A stretch of 64,000 nucleotides of DNA, taken from positions 351,121-415,120 of the forward strand of contig QKWP01000197.1 in NCBI GenBank assembly GCA_003550325.1, written 5' to 3'. How positions within the stretch are numbered: position 1 is the stretch's first letter; each line of letters starts with the position of its first letter. The translations under genes were made by a program, and so were the position numbers. Shown here piece by piece: positions 46,979 through 57,550 of the stretch. The DNA comes from Gigaspora rosea (lineage: Eukaryota > Glomeromycota > Glomeromycetes > Diversisporales > Gigasporaceae). Under the pieces are notes generated by a model that worked only from the letters and a program-made list of their open reading frames with translations, was not told where the DNA came from and made no database searches.

Positions 46979-47960
46979 TAGTGATGTGCCACGTACAGTA
47001 CTATACGTACTGTACTGTACGTACTATATGTACTGTACGCTAAAATTTTTGTTGATCATTTATTAAGAGAGGTCGATAGAAATATTTATATGCCAATTGA
47101 CCAATCAAATTAATTAATTGATCAACACCCAATGAAGCTTTCTTGTTAGATAAATTAAATTTTGTACATATTGCATCTAAAGTAGCGATCTATCTAAAGT
47201 AGCTACTTTAGATATATAGAGTAGAACCTTAATAAAATTAAGCAGATATGTACATAGTATATTACTAATTTGCTATATTAAATATTTGCTTATTAAAATA
47301 TGTTTAAACATTACATTAATTATCATATAGACTAACATTAAAAAAAATTAAATTATAGATACTAATTTAAATTTTAAATTTTATTATGATATTAATTTTT
47401 TATATAAGCACTATACATACTGTACGCTAAAAAATTTGGGTATTATTTTAATAATGATTACACATCACTAGCTGCATACTTTAAAATAATGCAGATCCGT
47501 TCACTAGATCACGTGAATTTTGCCTATACGTACGAAGTCTTTTTCTTGGATAAATGCATTTTATAATTTTTTATTTATTAATTTTTTTTTGCTATTGAAT
47601 CAAATTTACCTGACCTAATTAGCAACTCGACTAAAATCTCTGAACTAAATTTAACTTGAAATCAATTCATTTATAATAGATTTACTACAGTTTGTTCATT
47701 TTATATGTTCGTTTCATTTGCCTCTCTTCTGGGAGTCCTGGAAAGTGATGTTAACCAGATAATTAACTTCGAACGACCTAAATATTTATCTATTAAATAG
47801 AATTAAATATTATATTAATTGTAATATAGACTAATATTAAAAAAAATTTTAAAATATAACCACTAGAGCAATTTTACTATATAAGTACTATACGTACTGT
47901 ACGTACTGTACGTACTGTATGCTAAAAAAATTTGGACATCATATAAATGGCACATCACTA
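46979..47960. mobile_element. hAT-type element, 982 bp, with perfect 8-bp TSD
   Basis: The inverted ends are TAGTGATGTGCCA / TGGCACATCACTA, flanked on both sides by GATATAAC (46971-46978 and 47961-47968), a perfect 8-bp duplication. The subterminal GTACTGTACGTACTGTACG palindromes mirror each other. A third end-like copy (ATTACACATCACTAGC, about 47455-47471) inside suggests a nested or duplicated half-element. No transposase frame. Same family as 25127-25283. Confidence 0.92.
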
Positions 47961-49629
47961 GATATAACCATTGTTTTTATTAGTTGGTAGAAACTACGAA
48001 CTACAAGAATCTGCGAGAAAATTATTGATTATCAGATAATCTGGGCGACAAAAATTCCGACCAAAAATTTATATAAAATGGAAATCAATCATCTAAATTT
48101 TTGGTGGAATGTAAAATACAGCCTGTTTTTCTAATTTTTTTAAAATTTTATAGGTTCCCTGCCCACAGATTGACAACCCGGGTGGGCAATAATCAACTCG
48201 GGTTATCCGTGTAATACTTACCCAGGTCAGACACGGATTGGGTTTCAGACTTTCAGACCAGACTCAAACTTTTCAGACCGGACTCAAACCGGACTCGAAC
48301 CAAGCAAAAGTTTGATATTCGGACTCAGACTGGACTGAGTTTTAAAATAGTTTGAGTTTGAGTCCGTTTCGAAATTTGAACTGGACTTGGACTTGCCTAA
48401 AGTCCAGCCTCAGTCCGGGTCCGTCGGAGCCCTAGCTATAATCTTCATTTTGCTCTCTTTTTTTAAATATCTCAAAGAAGTGAAAAAAAATAAAAAACAT
48501 GTCTTAGAAGTATTAGTGTTCTTGCAAGTTGCTGGAAAAATCTAGTATATTCTTGCAAAATACCAGAGAAGTTAAAGCTAGTATTCTTGTAAAGTGCCAG
48601 AAAGTCACAAAGTTTCGAAGAAATTAAAAATAAATAAAAAAAATAAAAATTAAAAAAATAAGTAAAAAAAACAACTGAAAAAAAAAGATAAGAAGCAAAC
48701 TAATAAAAAAAATAAAGAAGCCCCAATTTTCATTTCTCTGAAGTATAAGTTCACATTCTTGCAAATTCAGAAATTGTGAAAGCTGAGTAAATGTTTTTGC
48801 AAAATGCCAAAAAAGTTGTAAAGTGCTGAAAAAGTTTGGGTTGGTTTTCTTGCAAATTGCCAGGAAGTTTCTCGCAAAGTACTAGAATAAATAAATTAAT
48901 AAAACAAATTTAAAAAAATAAAAAACAAAGAACAAACAAAAACAAGTTATGTCAAACAAAAAAATAAATTAAGTTCTAAATAAACCTTTATTTCTTTAAA
49001 GAAGCATTCTTGAAAATTTAGAAATTGCTGGAGACATCAGTTGTATATTCTTGCAAAGTGTTAGAAGTTTGTGTTGGCTTGCGCAAGGTTTCAAAAAGTT
49101 GTTTGTTTTCTTGAAGGTGTTCTTGTAAGAAGTTTGTGTTGGCTTGTACAAGATTTCAAAAAGTTTTTAGTTTTCTTGCAAAGATGTTCTTGTAAAGTGC
49201 CAAAATAAAAATCAAATAAAAAAAAATTAAAAAATAAATAAATAAATTAAAAAAATAAAAAAATCAAATGAAAACAAAAAAAAATCAAATGAAAACAAAA
49301 AGCGAACCAAAATAAAAAATGAAATAAAAACAAAAAAGCAAAAAAAAAAACAAATTAGAAGATCTAATTATAAACAAAAGATCTAATCTGTTCTTGTAGT
49401 ACAGAATTTGAACATTTTTAAACTATTTTAAACTATTTCAAAAAATCAGTCTAATGCATAATCTAGGTTACAGATCTACTGAGCTAGCTTGGTTTCCTAA
49501 TACAAAACTATATTGAAAGCAGTTTGTAATATTTTATAATATATTTCAAAATATTTCAAAATTACTTTCAAAATATTTTGAAAAGTTGATATTTTGAAAT
49601 ATTTTGAAATACATTACAAAATATTTTGC

Positions 49630-50235
49630 TTATATTATAGTTTGTACTGTATTACTACGAAATAATGATCATGGGCGTTATTTTGAAAATCGCATCCCCA
49701 AAAAATAGCATACTGTGTTTCGAAATAACGCCCATGCACGTCCCGAAATAGCACGCACCATATATAGAATACTATATAATTGAATGCATAAAAAAAGTGT
49801 TCAACAAATGCTTCATAGTAATTCTTTTTAGCTTTAATTGCTTCAAAAATAACTATCATTAAATGTTTAATTAGCACTACCTTATCCTAGCAAGATAATA
49901 AATTGTTACGGCATTCTTTTTGATTTTAATACTGATATATGATAATAAACGAATGTTTTACTGCGTAATGATACCAAAGAACAAAGAAAAATAAGGCCAT
50001 AAATCTACAGGCAATACTTTATGTATGTGCGAGTTTAAAAATAAATAATTCGCTTTTACTATTGCTAAGTAGAAGTTCAACAATAGGTTAATTTATATAT
50101 ATATATATATTAAGGTTTAAATTTTCAGCACTGGTATAATATAAAAAATCAGGTTACCTCAAAATAGCGCACATACGTGCACTCAAAATAGTGCACAGGT
50201 GATCGAAATACCGCATAGGTGCACATTATTTCGCG
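49630..50235. repeat. Repeated CGTTATTT / AAATAACG palindromic words
   Basis: At 49675-49760 (GGGCGTTATTTTGAAAATCG; CGAAATAACGCCCATGCACG) and 50160-50230 (AAAATAGCGCACATACGTGC; GTGCACATTATTTCGCGG) short palindromes recur. A similar one lies at 62764-62810. An 80-codon minus-strand frame (49877-49635) spans them and has no motif. Confidence 0.5.
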
Positions 50236-50457
50236 GTAATATGGTAAGACTTACGTAAGATTACACTATTATAAATTTGCTAATATAATATAAAAACTTA
50301 TTTATTTTAATATTAAAAAATAGTTTATTTTTTGTATTAAACTTTATACATAATTTAGAATTATTTTATATAAAATTAGTAATATAGAATTTTTTTTGAA
50401 GTAACATTAAATAGGATAATACATTATATCAAAAAGTTTAATTTAGAAAGGTAGGGG

Positions 50458-50810
50458 TAATTTAATAACTTGATGATATCTCATGTAATCCAAAAATCAG
50501 AATCAGATGATTTTAATACCATTTGATTTATCTCAATATTACAAATCAAATGGTATAAAAATCATCTAATTCTTATCACTAAGTTATGATATATCATCAA
50601 TAATATGCTATACAATAAAGCTCCTTGCGGAGATTTTGACAAAATGTAAACCTGGTAAATAATCGATGATATCTTGTGATCTAGTAATCAGAATCAGGTG
50701 AATCTTGTACCATTCAATTCATTTCATTGAGACGAATCGAATAGCATAAAAATTATTCAATCCCAATTATTAATCATGTGATATCCAAATTTGTCAAATT
50801 ACCTCTATTC
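50458..50810. repeat. Palindromic element of the TGGTACCATTC family
   Basis: GGTAATTTAATAACTTGATG at the left pairs loosely with the reverse of ATTTGTCAAATTACC at the right. Two inner hairpins carry ATTTGATTTATCTCAATATTACAAATCAAAT and TACCATTCAATTC...GAATCGAATAG variants (each less than full length). It is more diverged than the copies at 0.5 and 22 kb. Confidence 0.65.
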
Positions 50811-51030
50811 GTCAAATTACTCCTTTTTATCTTATAATAGTTTACTATATCAAAATATGTATATATAGTAATAGGCTGTTAAAGTAAGTTCAGATATGGT
50901 ATATAAAGATTTGATATTTAAGTTCAGTATAGCTAGTATAATTTATTATAAAAAATCTGTTCTGCTAAATCTGGTTCATTATAGCCTAATACCAGTATAA
51001 ACAGGTTTGGTATATTCAATAGCAACTATA

Positions 51031-51752
51031 GTAATTTTTAGAATCACTAAGTAAATTTATTTAATATTGAATAACTTTTGATCTACTGCCTGTTTTGAAT
51101 GATTTAACTACCAAAATGTTCATCTCAGTAAGATAATTCTAACAAGCCCAAAATCATTAAATTCCAATCACAGGATCCCAAAAACAATAAAGATTTGCAT
51201 TGTTAAACAATCATTTAATCAACTTAGTTTTTATATATAAAACCAATTTGATTAAAGAATTTTATTATTTTGTGCATTGTATTGTAATGCACTCTATAAA
51301 ATCTGGTGTAATATAAAATCAAAACAACCAACCTGTTCCTTTTGATAATTAGGGTTAGGGTGAGGTAAGAGTAATGCATAGGCGAAAATAGGAGGTTTAT
51401 AGTAAAATTTTGCAAGAAATTTTTTTTTTGTTAGAGCATGAAGAGTGGTTTTAAAATATTGCTATTTTTTTTGATTTCATATTACAACTGATCCTACAAT
51501 CTGATTAGTTTATTAGGTGGGTGCATTACAATGTACATGTGCTAAATTATATAAACCTTGATTAAATAATTGTCTAACAATACAAATTTTTATCTATCTT
51601 GGGATTCTGTAACTGGAATTTAGTGATTTTGGGCTTGTTAGAATTGTCTCACTGAAAAGAACATTTTGGTAGTTAAATCATTCAAAAGGGCCTGTGAACA
51701 AAAGTTATTCAATGTTAAAGAAATTTACTTAGTAATTCTAAAAATCACTATT
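51031..51752. repeat. Palindrome interrupted at its centre by another element
   Basis: The left arm (51031-51228) and right arm (51548-51752) pair over almost 200 bp. They share TTTAGAATCACTAAGTAAAT, AACAAGCCCAAAATCATTAA and TGTTAAACAATCATTTAATC with their inverses. The loop (51229-51547) is filled by a separate TIR element with a telomere-like core. A third, single arm follows at 51765-51905. Confidence 0.85.
51272..51542. mobile_element. MITE with telomere-like core (copy B)
   Basis: GTGCATTGTATTGTAATGCAC (ends split at 51273-51292) and GTGCATTACAATGTACATGT (51521-51540) are inverted. The core has ATTAGGGTTAGGGTGAGG (51349) and TTTTGCAAGAAATTTTTTTT. It occupies the loop of the larger palindrome. 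Confidence 0.65.
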
Positions 51753-51909
51753 AAAATTACACAAAAGTTGAACGATCTTGGGACCCTGTAATTAGATTTT
51801 AACGATTTTGGACTTGTTAGAATTGCCTCATCGAGATGATAATTTTGGCAGTTAAATCATACAAAATGGATCAGTAGATCAAAAATTATTATCAATTCCA
51901 GAAATTTGA

Positions 51910-52589
51910 GCATATGCATATTGTGCTGCGTGGTGACTTAATCATCATCCACTGTCATTCAACACCCATGTAAATACAATATTACGTGAAGCAGTTGTTG
52001 ATGACTATGCGATTTTCACATTCATATGTTTATGTCATCAATTTATTGATTTTTTTTGTTTTATAACTAAAATTTAAGCTATAAAACAAAAAGAATATTT
52101 ATAATTGTATTGTACTAGTGCAATGGGTGGCGCTTACACACCACCCATCTTATTTGATAATTTTAGAGTTTTTAAATTATATTTGTAACTTAAAATATTT
52201 TTTCACAGAACTTAGTATCTAGTATATAAATTCGTATAAGGTACATTGGATTATTATAATCTATATTATGACTATCATGGTTTGTCGCAAAGAATTCTGT
52301 TATAGTATGTAGTATATGCAGCAGTATTAGTATTGAAATTATTATAATTTTATTATAAGTTGCAAAATTTCTGTCGTAGAATACTATTTCGTGATCATAA
52401 TATGCAGTTAAGTTGGGGTTCCTATTATAAATTACTATAAAGAATTTTATTATTAAAGAATTTACTTATTAATCAATATATTTAGTAGTTAGTATTGGAA
52501 GTATATAAAAAAAACCTTTTTTCAGAAATTAACATTAATGCTCTGGTATGTTCGATATTAACATCATTTTATTAAGTAAAAAAAAAAAT
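51910..52589. other. AT-rich spacer with one small hairpin
   Basis: GCAATGGGTGGCGCTTACACACCACCCATC (about 52121-52150, arms GATGGGTGG) is a short stem. Otherwise no feature. Confidence 0.35.
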
Positions 52590-54070
52590 AAAAAAAAAAT
52601 TTGATTGCCCGAAGTTTTCAGATTTCGCACAATGTAAATCAAAAAAAAATAAGTTTTGTGTCATCTAATTTTAGATGTGAATATTATTATATTAATTTAT
52701 AGTGTATTAAAAAAAAAAAACTAATATACTGACTTAAGTTTTCAGATCAATATAATTTCAAACTGAAAAATTAACCTATTTTGGCATAATATTAAATGTG
52801 AAAAAAATCAGACCGTTTTACCGAAGTTTTCAGATTTCATGTAATGAAAACAAAAGATTGGCTTTGCGTGGCCATTAATTTATAAAAATTAAAAAAATCT
52901 GACTTATTGTCTTAAGTTCCCAGATTCATGTAATTTAAACCAAAAATCAACTTTGTCTGGTCTAATCTTAGATGCCTGACCGAATTTTTCAGATTTCATG
53001 TAGTGAAAACAAAAAATCAACTTCACGTGACCAAGTCTTAGATGCGAACATTATCCTATCAATTTACAGAAATTAAAAAAAAAACCAACCTACTGACCTA
53101 AGTTCTTAGATCCATGTAAACCAAACCGAAAAATCAACTTTGCCTGGCCTAATCTTAGATGTGAATTAAATAAAGAGAAAAAATTTGAAATGCCTGACCG
53201 AAGTTTTCAGATTTCGTGTAATGAAAACAAAAAATTAAGTTTTCAGATTTTGTGTAATAAAAATAAAAAATTAACTTTGTGTGGCCAAATCTTAGATGTA
53301 AACATTATCCTAAGAAATTAAAAAAAAAAAAACTGATCTATCGACTTAAATTCTCAGATCCATGTACTCAAAACGAAAAATCAACTTTGCCTAGCCTAAT
53401 TTTAGTTGTGAATTAAATAAAGAGAAAAAAAATTGAACTGCCCGATTGAAGTTTTTAGATTTTGTATAACAAAAATGAAAAATCAATTTTGCGTGGTCAA
53501 ATTTTACTATCTATTAATTTACCAAAATAAAAAAAAACTGACCTACCGACTTAAGTTCTCAGATCCATGAAAATTAAAACGAAAAATCAACTTTGCCTGG
53601 CCTAATCTTAGATGAAAGAGAAAAAAACTCAGACTGCCCGACTGAAGTTTTCAGATTTTGTGTAATGAAAACGAAAAATCAACTTTGTGTAGCCAAATCT
53701 TAATATCCCATTAATTTAGCAAATTAAAAAAAAAAACAAAAATTGACCCACTGACTTAAGTTCTTGCATTCATGTAAATTCAAAATGAAAAATCAACTTT
53801 GTTTGGCCTGCAAATTAAATAAAGAAAAAAAAATCGAAAACCCCGACCGAAGTTTTCAGATTTTATATAATGAAAATGAAAAATTAATTTCTCGTGGCCA
53901 AATCTTAGATGCATTATTACAGAAATTTAAAAAAATCCAACCTATTGACTTAAGTTCTCAGATTTATGAATTCAATGAAAAATCAACTTTGCCTGGCCTA
54001 ATCTTAGATGTGAACTTTATCTCATTAATTTACAGAAGTCAAAAAAAAAATAAAAAAAAATAAAAACAAA
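52590..54070. repeat. Dimeric satellite array, about 1.5 kb
   Basis: About 15 diverged monomers of roughly 90-115 bp. They alternate between an a-type (CCGACCGAAGTTTTCAGATT, then AAAAATCAACTTTGCGTGGCC) and a b-type (ACTTAAGTTCTCAGATCCAT, then AATCAACTTTGCCTGGCCTA), so the true period is a dimer of about 210-230 bp. Every unit carries the AATCTTAGATG phrase. A 99-codon plus frame (53764-54063) is a by-product. Confidence 0.9.
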
Positions 54071-54540
54071 AATAAAAAATTCTGACGTAAAGTGAAAATT
54101 ATTCTTGTGTGAATGTTATTTTTATTAATTTAAAAAAATATCTTACAATTTGATCACGTTTTTGAATTTTTAATTTATGTCATTAATACATCGATACGAA
54201 AAATCGTATCTAAAAATAAATTTTCCAACACACTAAATGGACAATGTGGTATAGATTACATATAAATGATATAATGTGCACGTGGCCAATTAAATCAAGA
54301 ACAAAAGACCAATCAGCGTGCAACTTTATGTAAATCAAATTGCGAATTATTTTAAATTACAACATAACAGATAATATAATATAATATTAGACAACCAAAA
54401 CACACAATCCATAAATACGTAACATTAACAATTGCAAGTAATTCGCCAACAACTAATCAAATAAGTTAAAATGTACAAACTCTGAATTTAATCATAATAA
54501 AATAAAAAAAGATTCTAATAATAATAATGATATAATAATT

Positions 54541-54845
54541 ACCTCACGTATTTTTGTTAGTTTTTCCCACGTTTAGGTCACATTTTTTGGATTCGACTAA
54601 TCAAAAATGCTTAAACAGACAAACTCTGAATTAGAAGATTTATATTATTTATATTATTAGAAAGAAAAATAGAAAGAAGAAAATAGAAGATAGATAGAAA
54701 AAAAATGATTTAATAATTACCTTACATATTTCTGTTAGTTTTTCTCACGTTTAGGTCACACTTTTTGGATACGACCAATCAAAACCGTTTAAATGCACGA
54801 TCTCTGAATCAGAAGGTTTATTATTTAAATAGATAGATTAGATAA
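54541..54845. repeat. Tandem duplication, about 178-bp period
   Basis: The block starting CTCACGTATTTTTGTTAGTT at 54543 recurs as CTTACATATTTCTGTTAGTT at 54720 with the shared CCACGTTTAGGTCACA, then TTTTTGGAT and AATCAAAA. A GATA-rich stretch lies between and after. Confidence 0.8.
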
Positions 54846-54849
54846 ATTA

Positions 54850-55745
54850 GAAGATAGATAGATATAGATATAATATAAATAATAGATAGATTTCGTAATA
54901 ATTTATTATCTCGTAATTAAAGTAATTACGCAATTAGGAATTCAAAATGTTTAACTTTAATAAGAACTTAAATAACTTTAATTAATAGGAACTTAAATGC
55001 GCGTTTATCAGTAACTTTAACTACTTTAATTCAAATAATTCAAATAATAATTAATTCAAATAATAATTCAATAAATAGTAATAATATAATATATTTAAAA
55101 TATCGTAAAATTAATTCAAAATGTTGTCAGAATGCAAAAAATTGGTAGTTTACAGTAACAATGTAATTTCTGCTTAGAAGTTTCCAAACCTCCAAAATAG
55201 TAGAAATTCCTACACACAAATCACATTTTTCAGTTTTGGCCAATCAAAAATGTTAAAGTATACACACCCAAAAATAAATGATATAGATGAAAAAAGAAAG
55301 CCGCTAAATTGTAGCCAAGTTAATTTGCTACAACTTAGCAGCTTTATTTTTAAAATAATTATTGTATATTTTTGATTTATATTAATTTAAAGATGCTTAA
55401 TTTTTATATGATGCGTCAAAAAATTAATGAAAATGTGACAAGTCACATGTTTTGGCCTCTTGCTATTGGCTAATTTGTTATTTTAATTAAAAAAATTTTT
55501 TTAGAAAAAATTTTGACCAATCAAAATACAAGAAATCAAAAAGATAGTAAATTTGAATATGAAATTTTTTAAAATGGGACAAGTCACGTGTTTTAGTCTT
55601 TAGCTGTCATGAACTATACTACTCGAAAGACCCCATATAATACAGTAGTATACAATATAATACATTTTTGATTTTGATTAAAGCTGCTAATTCATATTTT
55701 CGTATTTAAAAATAAATGAAGAGAAATAATAACCTATTTTATAAA
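54850..55745. other. AT-rich spacer, no feature seen
   Basis: AACTTTAATTA-type words recur at 54950-55030. No ORF or clear inverted repeat. Confidence 0.35.
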
Positions 55746-55749
55746 ACAT

Positions 55750-56795
55750 CAACTAATCAGCATGGGATAGGGGTTGAAAAAGATGAACATAAGGCATTCA
55801 GTTATTATCAAAAATCTGCAGAGTTGGGTGACACTGATGGAGCATTTTAATGTTGGATACTGTTATGATAACGGAATTGAGGATGAACATAAGGCTTTTA
55901 TTTATTATCAAAAATCTGCAGAGATAGGGAATATTAAAGGAATAAATAATGTTGGATATTGTTATGAAAAAGGTATTGGAATTGAAAAAGATGAACATAA
56001 GACATTTTTATTATCAGAAATCTGCTGAAATGGTGAATGCTTTAGGAACAAATAATGTTGGATACTGTTATGAAAATGGAATAGGTGTTGAAAAGAATAA
56101 ACATAAGGCATTCGTTTATTATCAAAAATCTGCTGAGTTGGGGAATGCTAACGGAATAACAAATGCTGGATACTTTTATTGTTATAGAATTGGAGTTGAA
56201 AAGGATGAACATAAGGCATTCATTTATTTTCAAAAATCTGCTGAGATGGGTAATATTAAGAAAATATTTAATCTTGGCGTATATTATTATGATGGAATTG
56301 GAGTTGAAAAGGATGGTCATAAGGCATTCATTTATTATCAAAAATCTGCTGAGATGGAAAATGCTAACGAAACAATAAATGTTGGATATTGTTATGAAAA
56401 AGGAATTAGAATTGATAAAGATGAACATAAGGCATTCATTTATTATCAAAAATCTGCTGAAATGGGGAATGCTTTAGGAACAAATAGTATTGGATTCTGT
56501 TATGCAAATGGAATAGGTGTTGAAAAGAATGAACATAAAGCATTTATTTATTATCAAAAATCTGCTGAGATGGGGAACGCTAACGGAACAGCAAATGTTG
56601 GATACTGTTATCGTCATGGAATTGGAGTTCAAAAGGAAGAATAAAGCATTCATTTATTTCAAAAATCTGCTGAAATGGGCATTATTGAAGGAATACATAA
56701 TGCTGGGTATTGTTATCGAAATGGAATTAGAGTAACAAGAGACTTAAAAAAGCCAATGAATGGTAGCAAATGTAGGTTATATGTTATGCTATAAT
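55750..56795 (+). pseudogene. Sel1-repeat protein gene, broken by frameshifts
   Basis: Nine tandem 36-residue (108-bp) Sel1-like repeats of the pattern YYQKSAEMGNANGTANVGYC followed by YENGIGVEKDEHKAFI. The longest clean frame is 55949-56644 (231 codons). A stop near 55849, a shift near 56010 and another near 56640 break the rest. The last unit reads CYRNGIRVTRDLKKPMN before running out. Sel1 repeats form alpha-helical solenoids that bind other proteins and are commonly paired with kinase domains in these fungi. The repeats are very similar to each other in DNA, which suggests recent expansion by unequal exchange. No start exon or upstream kinase is seen. Confidence 0.9.
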
Positions 56796-56918
56796 TATAG
56801 TTTATAATTTCATTCAAATAACTTAATTAATATAAATTTAGAGAACGGAAACAAATATTAGGTAATTAATTATTGATGATATTTTTGTTAAAATATTTAA
56901 ATATAACAAGAATATATA

Positions 56919-57212
56919 GGGCGCAGGCAATAGAAACAGCCCTTATTACATATATTTTATTTTGAGATAATTGAGTTTAAATCATTTGTTTTGATTTTTG
57001 ATTGATCCGGGATTAATCAAATTTCACGATTTTGATTAGTTAAAGCTAACAGGTGACTATTGGGTAATCTCGTGATATGTTGGCCCGTGTAATGCAAATC
57101 GACTTTCATTTATAATAGAAAAATGTCAGTTATGTCTAAATTTATATGAATTTAATAAAAGCTCATTTTTCAAAAAATTGTAAAAAAGGGCTGTTTCTAT
57201 TGCCTGCGGCCC
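56919..57212. mobile_element. MITE family GCAGGCAATAGAAACAGCCC, copy 1
   Basis: GGGCGCAGGCAATAGAAACA at the left pairs with the reverse of the same words at the right (TGTTTCTATTGCCTGCGGCC). It is 294 bp with an interior identical in plan to the copy at 58144-58490, which lies in the opposite orientation (ATTGAGTTTAAATCATTTG, TTGATCCGGGATTAATC). Non-coding. Confidence 0.88.
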
Positions 57213-57221
57213 ATATCATAC

Positions 57222-57505
57222 CGAGGTGTTCAACACCAGTAAATACAAATTATAATATGCAAAAAATTTTTTGCTGTTAGAGTTAGGGTTAGGATTAGGG
57301 TTTGTTTTAAGGTTTGGTAAGCATTAGTATATATCAAAATTTTGCAAGGAATACTTTTTGTTAAACGTAAAGATTGGTTTCTTAGAAAGAATTTTTTGAT
57401 ATAGACGATTTTTGAAAAATTTGTTTACACTTGATTTTCACCTTACACTAATTTCATAATTTTGATTGGCCAAAACACATGTGGTGGTGTTGAACACCAG
57501 TGGTG
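57222..57505. mobile_element. MITE with telomere-like core (copy C)
   Basis: GGTGTTCAACACCAGT (57225) and GGTGTTGAACACCAGT (57486) form the ends and are each almost palindromic. The core has GTTAGGGTTAGGATTAGGGT (57282-57301) and TTTTGCAAGGAATACTTTTT. It begins only 10 bp after the previous MITE ends. Confidence 0.7.
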
Positions 57506-57550
57506 AGTGGTGTGATTTATCAACTTCCTTTAATTTAATAATTTTTTAGC

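Larger units (their letters stand above)
44885..48434. mobile_element. hAT-type element, 3.55 kb, non-autonomous
   Basis: The inverted ends are TAGGGCTCCGAAGTCCGGGT (left) and the reverse of TAGGGCTCCGACGGACCCGG (right). They are flanked by GCTATAAC (44877-44884) and GCTATAAT (48435-48442), a 7 of 8 target duplication. Subterminal regions (44900-45070, 48180-48420) are dense in CCGGACTC/GAGTCCGG words, as expected of hAT transposase binding sites. It has no transposase frame; the bulk is filled by a near-identical tandem duplication and two smaller inserted elements. Confidence 0.88.
44247..50265. mobile_element. Composite A-rich element (copy 2) split by nested insertions
   Basis: The outer ends TGTAATCTTACATAAG (about 44250) and CTTACGTAAGATTACAC (about 50250) are inverted. 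The A-rich repeat blocks known from 9.4-10.2 kb occupy 44560-44884 and 48435-49450. The two parts are separated exactly by a hAT-type element with an 8-bp duplication. Around 44350-44400 and 49510-49620 are matching TTTCAAAATATTTTGAAATA palindromes. The outer inverted ends are plausible but not proven. Confidence 0.55.

Noticed and set aside
49635-49877. 80-codon minus-strand frame
   Set aside because: It spans repeated CGTTATTT palindromes and shows no domain; probably chance.
53764-54063. 99-codon plus frame
   Set aside because: It lies entirely within the satellite array and has repetitive composition.
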